Of a stretch of 64,000 nt of DNA, positions 1 to 11,600 are shown in pieces (position 1 is the stretch's first letter; each line of letters starts with the position of its first letter). The stretch comes from Pachypanchax playfairii (taxonomy: Eukaryota; Chordata; Actinopteri; Cyprinodontiformes; Aplocheilidae). The notes below the pieces were generated by a model. It had not been told where the DNA came from. It searched no databases and was given only the letters and a program-made list of their open reading frames with translations. Made by a program: the position numbers and the translations under genes. The stretch is from assembly GCA_006937955.1 (NCBI GenBank), contig SSNP01000125.1, positions 1,277,369 through 1,341,368 on the forward strand, read 5' to 3'.

Positions 1-8
1 AGGTTTAA

Positions 9-520
9 AGAGGCCTTTACATTAAAAACGGTTTTTCTGAGGTTTCTGTTGAATATTTTAGCTCCACAGGTGTTCTTACCTTCATAGTGGGTGTGAAAAC
101 AGGTCAACAACTTCTCTTTCAGTTTTTATCTCTCAAACTACGCAGGTGGCGATAAAACCCGAGTTCGAACGACCTGTATCTGTTTCGTCACAACTCCTTT
201 GTTCGTTAGTATTCGGCATCTCCTGCAGTTGAAACCACGCCTAGCATGTGGCTCACTAAAAAGCTGTAGCATAAGACGTAGCTCTGATAGGCTAGTTTTT
301 TAGCCAATCAGAGTCCAGCAAATTCAAATTATGAATATGAACGAGCTGCCACCCGAAGCCTGACGGAACGAGCTGAAACCACCTGAATTTTAATGCAGAC
401 AGATTGAAAGGTCTGTTAATCAGTGTTTCCTGACTTTTTTTAGATAGAAAATATTTCATATTACTGGTTAATACTTAAGAAATAACCACAAAGTCCTGAA
501 ATTTGTATGAAATGGACTCT
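9..520 (+). mobile_element. TTAA-flanked MITE, family AGAGGCC, copy 1
   Basis: Begins AGAGGCC after TTAA (5-8) and ends GGACTCT before TTAA (521-524). The body shares long near-identical blocks with four other copies here, for example GCTCCACAGGTGTTCTTACC and ACTACGCAGGTGGCGATAAA. No transposase frame. The TTAA target site suggests piggyBac-type mobilisation, although the ends do not begin CCC. Confidence 0.85.
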
Positions 521-594
521 TTAAAAGACAAAATTTGATCTTACTAGACAAGTATCCATATTTGGATCAATCCACCCAGCACTACCTTCCATCG

Positions 595-735
595 CACACT
601 GTAGTCAGCCTTCATCGGGTTGTGTGAATGTTAGCCCCTCCTTTCTCCCCCCGATTTACATAACAGATTGTGTGAATGGGTAAATGTAAAACTTAACTAG
701 AAAAGCGCTATACAAATATAGGACATTTAACTAAA
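595..735 (+). repeat. Retroposon 3'-tail-like sequence
   Basis: GTGTGAATGGGTAAATGTAA and AAAAGCGCTATACAAATATA resemble common fish retroposon tails. The rest of 736-2834 is AT-rich sequence where I recognise no feature; a 101-codon frame at 1568-1873 has no similarity I know. Confidence 0.45.
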
Positions 736-2834
736 ATTGATTTTTTTTAAATATAGGTTTTACATTAACTCACTTTTATAAACGTTTTATTGACGGTCAT
801 TTAATTGGATTTATGCAGCCCCACCCAAAAAATATCTCATCAGCCGCCACTGGTTTAACTATAAGTTGATCTGAATTTTACTGGTCAAGATGACTTTGTT
901 GCTGTTTATAAAATAAGTCTCTTATGAGTGATGGAAAATGTTTCTTTCAGCTGTAAAGATTTCATAATATATAGACCCCTGAAGTAAAAGATAAAGGCGG
1001 GTGAAGATATTACAGTTCCTCTCCTTAAACACTAGAGGGCAGTAAACACCGATTGTTATGACCCATTTGAAATGGTGTTTTCAACGTTTGTAGCAACTGC
1101 ATGAATCATGATCAGTTTATTCTGATATTATATTATCCTAACTATAAGTTAATACACAAAGATTCATTTAACTGAATTGGCTGTAATATTAAATATATAT
1201 ATATATTTCACTGTTAGGGTTAAGAATAAGATGTGAAACATGAATCAGTGGCGCCATATACATTTCCTAGCCTTGTATAGCCAGTAGCATATATGCATAC
1301 ATATGTATATTCATAATATGATTCTAACTGATTCATTACATTAGATAGCTGAATCATTTTGTACAGGTCTGTTTACAAAAATACAAACAGCTGCCAAGGA
1401 TAATCTGTGTTTAAAACGTGTATAAAAACAGAAACGTAGTGAAACTCAACATGTTAATTGTGCAGGTATGTGCACATTAGCAAAAATAAATCTGTAGGAT
1501 ATTCCTTAACTCACGTTGTTTCATAGTTTTAAACTCAGCAGCATAATAGAACTCCTGAAATTCAGTCATGGTTTTTGGTTTTGGTGCACCACACCAACAT
1601 TTCCACTGGCCTCATCAGGAAAAGAATCTGGACGCACCACTGCATGAAAGAAAAAAGTCAATAAAGGGTTCAGAAGTCATAGCAGGGACTTTTTCATCCT
1701 TGTTAGACAATTCTCCTGAAAAATGTCCCACCAGTGTCAAGCTGCCACTCTGCACTCAGAGTTTTGCTTTAGTTGAAGTCAAATCTTCTGTTGGTGAGAC
1801 GCAGATACATGAAGCTGGTGAGGCATCTCATCAGGTTGTGTTTGTACAGAACCAGCTGTTAGATGTTAAATAAAAGAGTCATAATGGGAAGAAGTTATGA
1901 CTCTCCTTTGTGTATAATGTGGATGGGTCTTGCAGAGGTTTGCATCAAAGCGTGCAGTGGTTCTGTGAAGGAGCGGGTTCAGCAGGGGCGGAGTGCTCTA
2001 CATGCATACAGCCATTGAATTATTCAGCCTTATGAATCATTGAGTCATGCCACTCCTTTTCAGACCCTCGCTTCAGAGCACCGTCAGACTCACATCCTCG
2101 GACTGTATGAAAAATCTGACAGAGAAACAAAAAAAATGGATAAATCTATACATTTTTAGACGTGCTGTACCGAAACCTTCATGGCCCTTTCGATTCTTGA
2201 GTAATTCTGCTAATAATTCATCCTCCTTCTTTGACAAAAAGTCATTAAAAGTTAATTAATTTCCCCATCAAGACGAGCAGAATCATTCCTCTCTTTTAAC
2301 ATGCGGTTAGTAAAAAAAAAGGAAAATAGAATTCACTCCCACACAATGTCTCTGAAATGTAGCGTCAGTAGACACACTGTATTATTGAAAGGCTTGATCG
2401 GTCTAATAGTAATTTACAATGTCATCATATGAGGCAGAGAGCGACGGTGGAGAAGAAAGAAAAGAAATGAAAGCCATTCATTCTGACTCATTATGTTACA
2501 GGGAGGCTGAACAACTCCTTCATTCTGCTTCTAGTAGATCCACCATCTATTCACAGTCTCCGTTTATATAAAAATGTTTCCTTTTTTTATTTCTCTCTGA
2601 TGACCAAGAAGGATTCAGATCTCTTCTACTGATACGGCACACGAGTTCCTGTGAAGTCATGATATTGTTGCACATCGGTGCTTCCTGCAGGAGGTGTTGT
2701 GCTGGATTATTTACATGTTACTAAAAGATGTGCAGCCTCTCACCCAATGACAGCTGGAGATACTTACCGGCTCCCCATGACTCTGAAGAGGAGAGAGTTC
2801 ACTGACCTCACAGAATCTACTCAGTATCTGTCAG

Positions 2835-3122
2835 TCATTTACCCACTTGTTCCTGTTCAGGGTTGCAGGGAGAGGCGGGGCTACACCTGGACAGGAAGCC
2901 AGTCCATCACTAACAACCACTCACACACACACTCACACCTAGGATCAGTTTAGAGTCACCACTCATGCATGTTTTTGTCCATGAGATGAAGCTGGAGCCC
3001 CTGGAGAAAACCCACACATGTACAGGGAGAACGTGCAAACTCCATGCAGAAAGGAACCAGCCCGGTTTCAAACCCAGGACTCGCAGGCATTGATACTAAC
3101 TGCACCACCGTGCAGCCCCTCT
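2835..3122 (-). mobile_element. GGGCTGCACGGTGG SINE-like repeat, minus strand
   Basis: Read in reverse: GGGCTGCACGGTGGTGCAGT, CCTGGGTTTGAAACCGGGCT, CATGGAGTTTGCACGTTCTC, then GTGATGGACTGG. The start and the GGTTTGAAACC motif look like tRNA-type A and B boxes. The repeat is very common in teleosts. Confidence 0.75.
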
Positions 3123-3159
3123 CAGTGGATGATAAAAGAGTGATGCAAACGAAAAGGGC

Positions 3160-3483
3160 CCCAACACACACACACACACGTTTGTTCTGCTATCCTTATG
3201 GGGCCCGTCCATTGACTTCCATTGATTTTAGTAACTGGATTTATACCTAAACCAAACCCTTATACTAACCTTAACCATTACTGATCTATACCTAACCCTA
3301 AGACTAACTAAAACTATATTCACACCATACCTATAAAGCTGAACCCCTAACCCTAAAAAGGGGGTCCCCAGTATGAGGCCCGGGCTTCGGTCCCCACAAG
3401 AACCCTCGGTCCCCAGAAGGATAGTAAATATCTCAAAACTGGTCCTCAGTAGGGTAGAAAAACAAGAACACACACACACACAC
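3160..3483 (+). repeat. CA-bounded GGGGACC element, copy 1
   Basis: Between two (CA)n tracts: ATCCTTATGGGGCCCGTCCA, TTGACTTCCATTGATTTTAG, ACCATTACTGATCTATACCT, CTTCGGTCCCCACAAGAACC. Two further copies at 8602 and 57400. Downstream, 3484-4577 is AT-rich with no feature I recognise. Confidence 0.85.
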
Positions 3484-4577
3484 CACCTGAAGGAGCAAAA
3501 AACACTTTGCATCATTACATGCTTCCTTTTGCTGTTTCATTATTTTACACTTTGCATCTCCTTTAGTTTCCAGATTCATCTTTTTAAAATATATATATAT
3601 TTTTTTTCCTATTTTGGTTAAAATGTTTCCCCATTTTATTCCATCTGCATATTTTATTTCTCATTCCAGTGGTTTTTAGCCTTTTTATCAGTTTTATCTT
3701 TTGTTTTATAATTTAGTTTTCAAATCATTTTGGGTTTTTTTTGTGTCAGATTCTTTCTAATCTCATGATTTTACTTTTCACTAAATTATTTTGTTTCTTT
3801 ATTTCCAAGCTAACAGACGTACTTGTAGTATTTTAAGCTGATCTTGTGTGTTAATAGTTTTTTAGTTCTTCTGTGTTTTTGTAGGTCCTTCGTTGTTTTT
3901 CTTTGCACTTTGGGTTCAGTTCCTGATCATTTTCTGAAAATGTCTTGTAGTTTAAGTTATTAAACTCTGACACTCGAATAATTCTGGTGTGAAAATCCAC
4001 CTAAATATACGTTTAAGCACACAACAGACAAGATCACTTGTTTTTTCTATTCTCTTTTTTGGTGTTTTTATTACCGTCAGCCTGACACAAAGTCTCAGTT
4101 TGATCCCAGCGATGGGACAGTTTGACACTCAAATGAACATTTCAGCACGGGTTGTTAGTTTAAATCCTGTCACACATTTAATAACCAATGATGGATCTGT
4201 GAGATCTGTGTCATGTTGTTGTTGGATTTACTGAAAAATAAAACTAGAAAGCAGCTGAAGTAAATAAACAAAACTTTTACAAGACCTTCAGAATGTCTGA
4301 AGAGCTGCTGATCCCTAAAAAAAATCCTTGTCTGTTTGCTTGAAAATGAATGTAAAAATAGTTGAAAAACCTTAAAAACAGTTCTGCATGTCATATTTCT
4401 CAGACCTTTGTGATTCTTTTAGTTTATGGGTTTGTTGAGTGAATTCATATACGTTCATGATCTTTTTCTGCTTTTCTTCCTTCTGAAAACTCCTTGTAAC
4501 AGCTGTGAGTTTGTGGCGCTGTCCGTGGTGCTGAAACATCTCTGGAAAATAAGATACACAGTACAATGAGACTAGAG

Positions 4578-5094
<517 letters not shown>

Positions 5095-5685
5095 TAGTGT
5101 TTTCTGTGTCCTTGCGGTAGGGTCAGTCTCGCCTGACGACCGGAAGCGCTTTTAAGTGGACAAAATGTAAAACGATCCTATTCCGACATATCGGATGAGT
5201 CGTTTAAGGTCGCGCTGTTATCGATCGGCGCGTGCTCGGTTTCTTTCTCACATCAGCCTATCAGAGGAGCGTGAGAGGCGTGGATTCCTCCCGGTCTCCC
5301 TTAATAAAAGAATCTGTATTGTGCACCATCACTTCCCAGATCACAGACACTGCTATTTGTGGAGTCAATCAATCAATCAGTCGATCAGAGAATGATGTCC
5401 TGAGATGATGTGAGGTTTCTTCTTCAGCTGCTCTGACGCTTAACGCAACGTGGCAGCTGCACCGTACCTGGCCCCACTTTTTATCTGACGGCAAGCGGCT
5501 GCTTTAACGTAAAAACTCAAAAACATATGGGCGGTGTGCTGCTCGCGCTTTAGCGCACAGCGCGTGCTGGTCACGCCTTGAACATGCGCTGATGTTTTGG
5601 TGGGATGATTAAAAAAACAGAACGGCTCGAGGGAAAGGACGAGGAGAGTCAAGGAAGAAAAAAGCATTCCTCGACTGGGGAGGGG

Positions 5686-6431
5686 GGGGGGGTCTGGGCT
5701 CTCTTCGTCCATTAATTTCCAAACGTCTGTTGCTAAGAATAGCTTCTCCCCTCCACCTCCTCTCACAAGACACATTCAGACTCGCGCATTCACTTTGACG
5801 TGCATTCTGTCCGTATCACGCGCCCATGCGCGCGCAGTCATTGTCAGTTCGGGTTGCAGCTGTGTGTTTTTTTTCTTTTTTTTCACGAGCTGCTTGATGC
5901 TTGCTTCCCTCCCCAAATCTCGCTCAGCAACACATACGCGCATCATGTGATGGATTCAGTAAAACATGTTCACAGTTTGGTGACAGACACAAAAAGCTGA
6001 GTATCCTGTTGTCCTATGTGTTTGCATCAGCAGGATGTTTGTCGGTGGGGGGGGGGGGGGGGGGGGGGTCTGGGCTCTCTTCGTCCATTAATTTCCAAAC
6101 GTCTGTTGCTAAGAATAGCTTCTCCCCTCCACCTCCTCTCACAAGACACATTCAGACTCGCGCATTCACTTTGACGTGCATTCTGTCCGTATCACGCGCC
6201 CATGCGCGCGCAGTCATTGTCAGTTCGGGTTGCAGCTGTGTGTTTTTTTTCTTTTTTTTCACGAGCTGCTTGATGCTTGCTTCCCTCCCCAAATCTCGCT
6301 CAGCAACACATACGCGCATCATGTGATGGATTCAGTAAAACATGTTCACAGTTTGGTGACAGACACAAAAAGCTGAGTATCCTGTTGTCCTATGTGTTTG
6401 CATCAGCAGGATGTTTGTCGGTGGGGGGGGG
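5686..6431 (+). repeat. Perfect 376-bp tandem duplication bounded by poly-G tracts
   Basis: From the GGTCTGGGCTC start (5691 and 6067) to the GATGTTTGTCGGTGGGG end, the two copies are offset by 376 bp and I saw no mismatch. Poly-G tracts sit at the left edge, at the join (about 6047-6068) and at the right edge (6422-6431). Either a very recent duplication or an assembly error at the G tracts. Confidence 0.9.
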
Positions 6432-6805
6432 GCTTTTAAGGCGGCTCGGGACGTTTTAAGTGAACTGGGCGCGGCTGGAGATCCAGATGCACCTCAGCAG
6501 AAACGGGCGAGAAACGACGCGTCGGGCCGTGACACGCGTTTGAAAGTTGGGCGAGGCGCGTGCGTCATGTGCTTTGGCTGCAGAGTGCACGAGGCTGTTA
6601 AACGTAGTTTCATCTACAAGACGGTGATTCATTCATTTAATGATTAGACCTTAAATTTAAAGGAAACACTCGTTCCCCTCCCGTTCATCTTCCACCCATT
6701 CACCGATTCATCCGTCCGTACGTCCGTCCGTCTGTCCCTCTCCTCCTCCCCTTTGGGGCTGCTGGATGAGGAGAGAGGAGGCCGTGAGGAGTGCACTACT
6801 CCAAC

Positions 6806-6807
6806 GA

Positions 6808-6872
<65 letters not shown>
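6806..6872 (+). repeat. (GA)n microsatellite
   Basis: About 29 GA units, 1.2 kb upstream of the channel ATG, in the CpG-rich region. Confidence 0.97.
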
Positions 6873-6873
<1 letters not shown>

Positions 6874-8001
6874 AGACGGCTCAGCCAGGACATTTGGGTT
6901 TATCGGCGCGGACCGAGGTAGACTTTTCGGGGCGGGGATGGTGAGGGACTTTCTCAGCACTGCTGCACCTCGAACGGCCAATCCGTGATGATGAGAGGGT
7001 GTAAGGTGGCGGAGAAGCGACCGTCATAGCCTCGTCTTCGGCGTCGCCGTCTCTTCGCTCCTCTACTGGATTTCCACGCAGGTGAAGGATCGAAGACGAT
7101 GGAGGATGCAACTGAATAAAAGAAAAGACAGAAGCAAATATTTACCTTCATGGAAAGACAAGGATGACACTCCAAACGGTATTCTTTTCCCCGACGCTCT
7201 TTTGAACCCGCAGGAGATTCTAAAACGAGACTCTCGAATCGCAAATGTGTGATTTTTGCGGCTCTCTGGGCTTGTCAGGGCGCGCGGCAGCTGTAGGGTG
7301 GCGGGAGCCACATTCTGCTGCCACACTGTATCAAACATTGCGGATGTTCCGAAATAAATAAATAAATCTTTCTAGCTCTTCCTCGTTTTTCAATCCCTTC
7401 TTTCCTTTTCTTTTTTTAAGAAGTCTTCGGAAACGTTTCTAAAGTTGAGCGTCACGTACAGCCAAAGGAACAAGCTGTTAATTTAGTATTTTCAGACTCA
7501 CTCTGCGTCCAAGCTTCTGTGATATACATACATACATGCATGTGTGTGTGTGTGTGTGCTTGAGGCCTGGATTTTCTATAGACTGCCATGATATAAAGAA
7601 ATGAATCGCCTGGAACAGGTGCAGGGACATCAGCTTGGTGCGCGCTCATCTCAGCAGACCATGAAACATTGATTTTAAGTCGACCGTCTCCCCATGATCT
7701 CATGTTTGGGGGCGCATCTTGCTTTTTATGGACACAGGAGCGGTGTTAAGAGTGAGACACCCCGCAGCTCTACCCCACAGTGCAACCAGCCAGCCGACCG
7801 ACCACACATTTGACTTCCTCTCACCCACATTTGGCCGTCGGCAGAGACGCTCAGAAACTGCAAGCAGAAGCCACATGGGCGTTCTCGTCTGCTGAAACCG
7901 AGAGCCGCATTTCTCTGCTCTGCCGGCTGCAGGTGTCCATCAGCAGCAGCAGCTCCACAACCCGTTGCGCTCATTAGACGTCCGGATCCAGATGAGATGT
8001 A

Positions 8002-8382
8002 ATGTTGTGTGGCCACACAGCTGAGCATTGGTCTCCTTCTTCTCCGCTGCTTCGTGAAGATTGGCGTCCGAGATCGGTGTCCACAGAATGGCGCGGTTTG
8101 GAGACGAGGTGCCGGCGAGGTACGGAGGAGGGCCCGGCGGAGGGGGCCCGGGGGGCCGCGGTGGCAGCAGACAAGGTGGACCGCACGGACACGGTCACGG
8201 CCACGGACATGGACACGGGCACGGACACGGACCGCCCGGAGGACCCGGGGCCCAGAGAATGTACAAGCAGTCCATGGCGCAGAGAGCCCGGACGATGGCC
8301 CTCTATAACCCCATCCCCGTGCGCCAGAACTGCTTCACCGTCAACCGCTCGCTGTTTATATTCAGCGAGGACAACTTCGTGA
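8002..8382 (+). other. Overlapping upstream ORF candidate
   Basis: An ATG at 8002, in weak context (T at +4), opens a 126-codon frame that passes over the channel ATG at 8088 in a different frame and ends at 8382. If transcription begins upstream of 8002, this is an overlapping uORF that would lower initiation at 8088. Its codons past 8088 only shadow the channel coding sequence. Confidence 0.35.
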
Positions 8383-8413
8383 GAAAATACGCCAAAAAGA
8401 TCACCGAATGGCC
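8088..8413 (+). CDS. cacna1a: cacna1a exon 1 (N-terminus)
   Basis: Codes residues 1-108 plus two bases of P109. The ATG at 8088 has A at -3 and G at +4 (strong initiation context), and MARFGDE is the expected Cav2.1 start. A Gly/Pro-rich stretch (13-31) is followed by eight His-Gly pairs (H33-G48), then the conserved AQRMYKQSMAQRARTMALYN segment and KKITEW. The open frame extends upstream to 8061, but only through a TTG. No GT donor follows TGGCC; the junction is the U12-type ATATCCTTT. Confidence 0.95.
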
Positions 8414-8605
8414 ATATCCTTTACCTGTGCGCGTGCAGTGAGTAAAGCATGATGTTAAGGGCCTGCAGGTAGGGCAGCTCCAGCTGAGTGAATCACGTTC
8501 TGCAGGTTCTACGTTACAGAAAGATGGAACAAGCATATCAACTGGTTTATGTCCGTTTGAGGTATCACAGGTGTGCAGTGTATCGGTTTAATTGGGTGGG
8601 GAGTG

Positions 8606-8637
<32 letters not shown>

Positions 8638-11600
8638 TTCTATTTCTGACCTCCTGGGGACCTGTTTCCTGACTTTTACTATCTTTCTGGGGTCCGAGGG
8701 TTCTTGTGGGGACCGAAGCCTGGTCCCCATGGGGGGGACTCCCCTTTTTAGGGTTAGGGGTTAGGTTTATAGGTATGGTGTGAATAGAGTTTTAGTTAGT
8801 CTTAGGGTTAGTTATAGATCAGTAATGGTTAAGGTTAGTAAAAGGGTTTGGGTTAGGTGTAAATCTAGCTACTAAAATCAATGGAAGTCAATGGACGGTC
8901 CCCATAAGGATAACAAAACACACGTGTGTGTGTGTGTGTGTGAAGGGAGGGGGTGATCATCAGTAACAAATATGACTGTTATTTAATGTCATAAATCACT
9001 CGGGATATGATTGATGTAACTGGTTGTGTGTAGTGTGCCTGTGACTGGGGTTTGATGGGGTAGGAGGGGGGTGGGGGTGGGGGTGGGGGGGGTACTGCTG
9101 GCTGCTGATGTCAGCATGTGCTGTTACAGGCCCAACGCCTTTCCAGAGAAACAGGAGAGAGGATGTGGAGTAAGGAGAGAGAGGGAAAAGCAGAACACAA
9201 GCACATACAATATGTGTGTGTGTGTCCTTGCTATGCACACACACACACCCCTATCAGCCTGATGCAGGTGTCTTCCCAGATATGGTGTGTGTGTGTATCT
9301 GCGTGTATCAGCACAGAATGACATTTTTTCTGCAACATTTTGAGGCTTTTCCTCTTAATCACACAAGATGCAGGTGTCCCTGAATAAATGTGCCATCAGT
9401 TCAAATCGTGTGTGTGTGCGCGCGTGAGTGTGTGTGCATGTGTGTGTGCAGCAGTGCAATCCCTAGCATTTTCTATATGTCATAAATTTGTGCAATTTGC
9501 ACAGAAAAACAGAAAAAAAGCAACAGCCCTCTCCTATGCATCTCCCATATGTATGAATGAGCACAAAATGCTGAAATGATTTCTATGTGCATGTTGATGG
9601 CAAGAGGGGAAATTGGAGTAATGAATATATTGAGCGCTGCTGGTGGGTCGAGCCTTGGCATGACTACACACACAAATTGGCCTCCTCTAGTGAAACATGG
9701 GAGCCTGTACGGTGCCTTTGGATCATGTCAGCGTGTAAAGGACAGATGTGTTGGTGAGAGGAAGCAGGATTATGCAAAAACACGAAGTTAATTGACTGCA
9801 GTTAATTTCCCTTTTGTTTGCCTGCTCTTTATTTGGCAGCTTGGGAGTGTCAATCAAAACACAAAAGCAAAGGATTTAAACATTTGAGCATTTATTTTTT
9901 CTAGTTTAACAAGTAAATTTTGTTGAATCTGATGTGTTTGTCAGATCCTGCAGCTGACTGTGAACTGACAAGAATCATAAGCAAACATCAGACAATGATA
10001 CTGTCCTCTCTCACCTTTTATTGCTTGTATGAGCCGATTTGGACTCTCTGCAGCTGGTTTATGTTTTTTGGGTTGTTCATCTCTTCTTAACAGTCAAATT
10101 TCATCTTTTTGAATCACTTGTAGCATTTATTTATCCTAGTTTGTTGTCATTTCTAGTAACTTTGGTGTGTCTTCGAAAAGGGTCCTCCCTCAGTTGGTTA
10201 TTAGTTTGTTTTTTGTTGCAATATTTTTCTGGTCAGTTTGGAGTTTTTTAATCTCTTTTCAATCTTCAGTAAATTGTTAGAAGAAAAGATTTGGTTTCTG
10301 AACATGTAGGTAGATTTATCTCACAGAAAAAAGACCAGCTTCTGTTAAATTAAAACAATCAAAACATCAAGGCTGGGCTTGAAAAAAATCAAATGCAAAT
10401 TAAAAAGGCTTTAACACATGGAAAACATTGTCTGTTTTTGGGCAGGAAATTTCCATTTTTTATGGGGAGGGGGGCGGTGCTTAAAAGCGTTTACTGCAGC
10501 CAGCCACTAGGGGGTGTAAGGTTTGTTTCTGCTTAAATTTCCTACCCGTCTGCAAATTATATGACCATATAGGTCGATTTTGACAGCTCCAAAATACGAC
10601 CTGTGGGAGCGTTTTCTGGGCTCCAGCAGAGACATACCCTAACCCTAACCCTAACCCTAACAGCTCATGCGCGCACCTTCCCAGCTAACAAATACACATG
10701 CACAAGGTTTTGCAAAGTTCAGCTGAACAAAACATAAATTCTGCAGCAATATGTCTCATTTTAATATAACGGTTAGCTTTAAGTTGTAAATATACACATG
10801 GACACACTGTAAAGCAGAATATTTCATGTTAAAAAGCGGAAAAACTCAAATTTCTGCACAACGCCTGGTTCACACTGCACGCGGAAGAGCCGCAAAGCTT
10901 TTCCCTTGTTCACATCACATGTGCATTTCTCGGCGCTGGTCTACAAGCGTTTCTGCTCGTGTTCATTCAGAGCTATTTTTTCGCCACGGGTAAGTAAATA
11001 ACATCGTAATATAATTGAAGAGTGCTTGTTTTAATTACTCCTACTTTTAATTTGACATCGTTCATCTTGACCTGTCTAACTCCTCTCTCACACGCCCCCC
11101 CCCCCAACGCAGTCAGCCCACTCCATTGCGCTGTGTGTGTGTTTTTGTGTAGGTGTGTGTGTTTTGTTCATTTTCATCTCTATATTCTGTTTAGATACAC
11201 AATTATAATTGCATTTGTCAATCGCGTTAGTTTATTTTGAAGAATTGCTTTTATTTTCAAAATTGACTAGATTATCTCGCGTGTCTTGGTGTGACTTCCT
11301 GCCAGAATTGACGCAGAACCCACTCGGCTTGCACAAAAAATAGACCAGGCGCCGAAATGATCTCTTCACGTACCGCTTCGTAGTACTCCGCATCTGGTGT
11401 GACAAGGGCGCCGAACGGGAGCGGTCTTAGTTTCACAGTGTTTCTGCATGCAGCGTGAACCAGGCCTTACAGTCTGAAAGAATGGCTAAAATAATTTTAT
11501 TGCGAGGTTTAACGTGGAAAAATCAATTAAAGTTAAATGAGTTTCAACATAAAAAGCTACTTTATCTTTTCATATACTGCTTTTGTCCCCATTTCAATGT

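Larger units (their letters stand above)
5100..8087 (+). promoter_or_regulatory. CpG-rich upstream region, probable cacna1a promoter and 5' UTR
   Basis: GC content and CpG frequency rise clearly from about 5100 and persist through exon 1, in contrast to the AT-rich flanks. NRF1-like CATGCGCGCG motifs occur at 5825 and again in the duplicated copy at about 6201. A GA tract (6806-6872) may also contribute. ATATAAAG at 7591 is the only TATA-like sequence I noticed near the ATG. The transcription start cannot be fixed from sequence alone. Confidence 0.45.

Noticed and set aside
1568..1873. 101-codon plus-strand frame upstream of the gene
   Set aside because: No family resemblance, no splice sites or promoter logic; likely chance in unique sequence.
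5800..6376. Identical small proteins at 5800-6000 and 6176-6376
   Set aside because: They are identical because the 376-bp DNA unit is duplicated, not because a gene is conserved.
8061..8087. N-terminal extension of the channel frame to 8061
   Set aside because: Begins with TTG and adds residues not found in Cav2 proteins; the ATG at 8088 has strong context and the expected MARFGDE start.
8414..8441. Read-through of exon 1 to the stop at 8441 or use of the GTGCGC/GTGCAG donors after it
   Set aside because: These give WPYPLP in place of the conserved WPPFE and ignore a textbook U12 donor and branch site.
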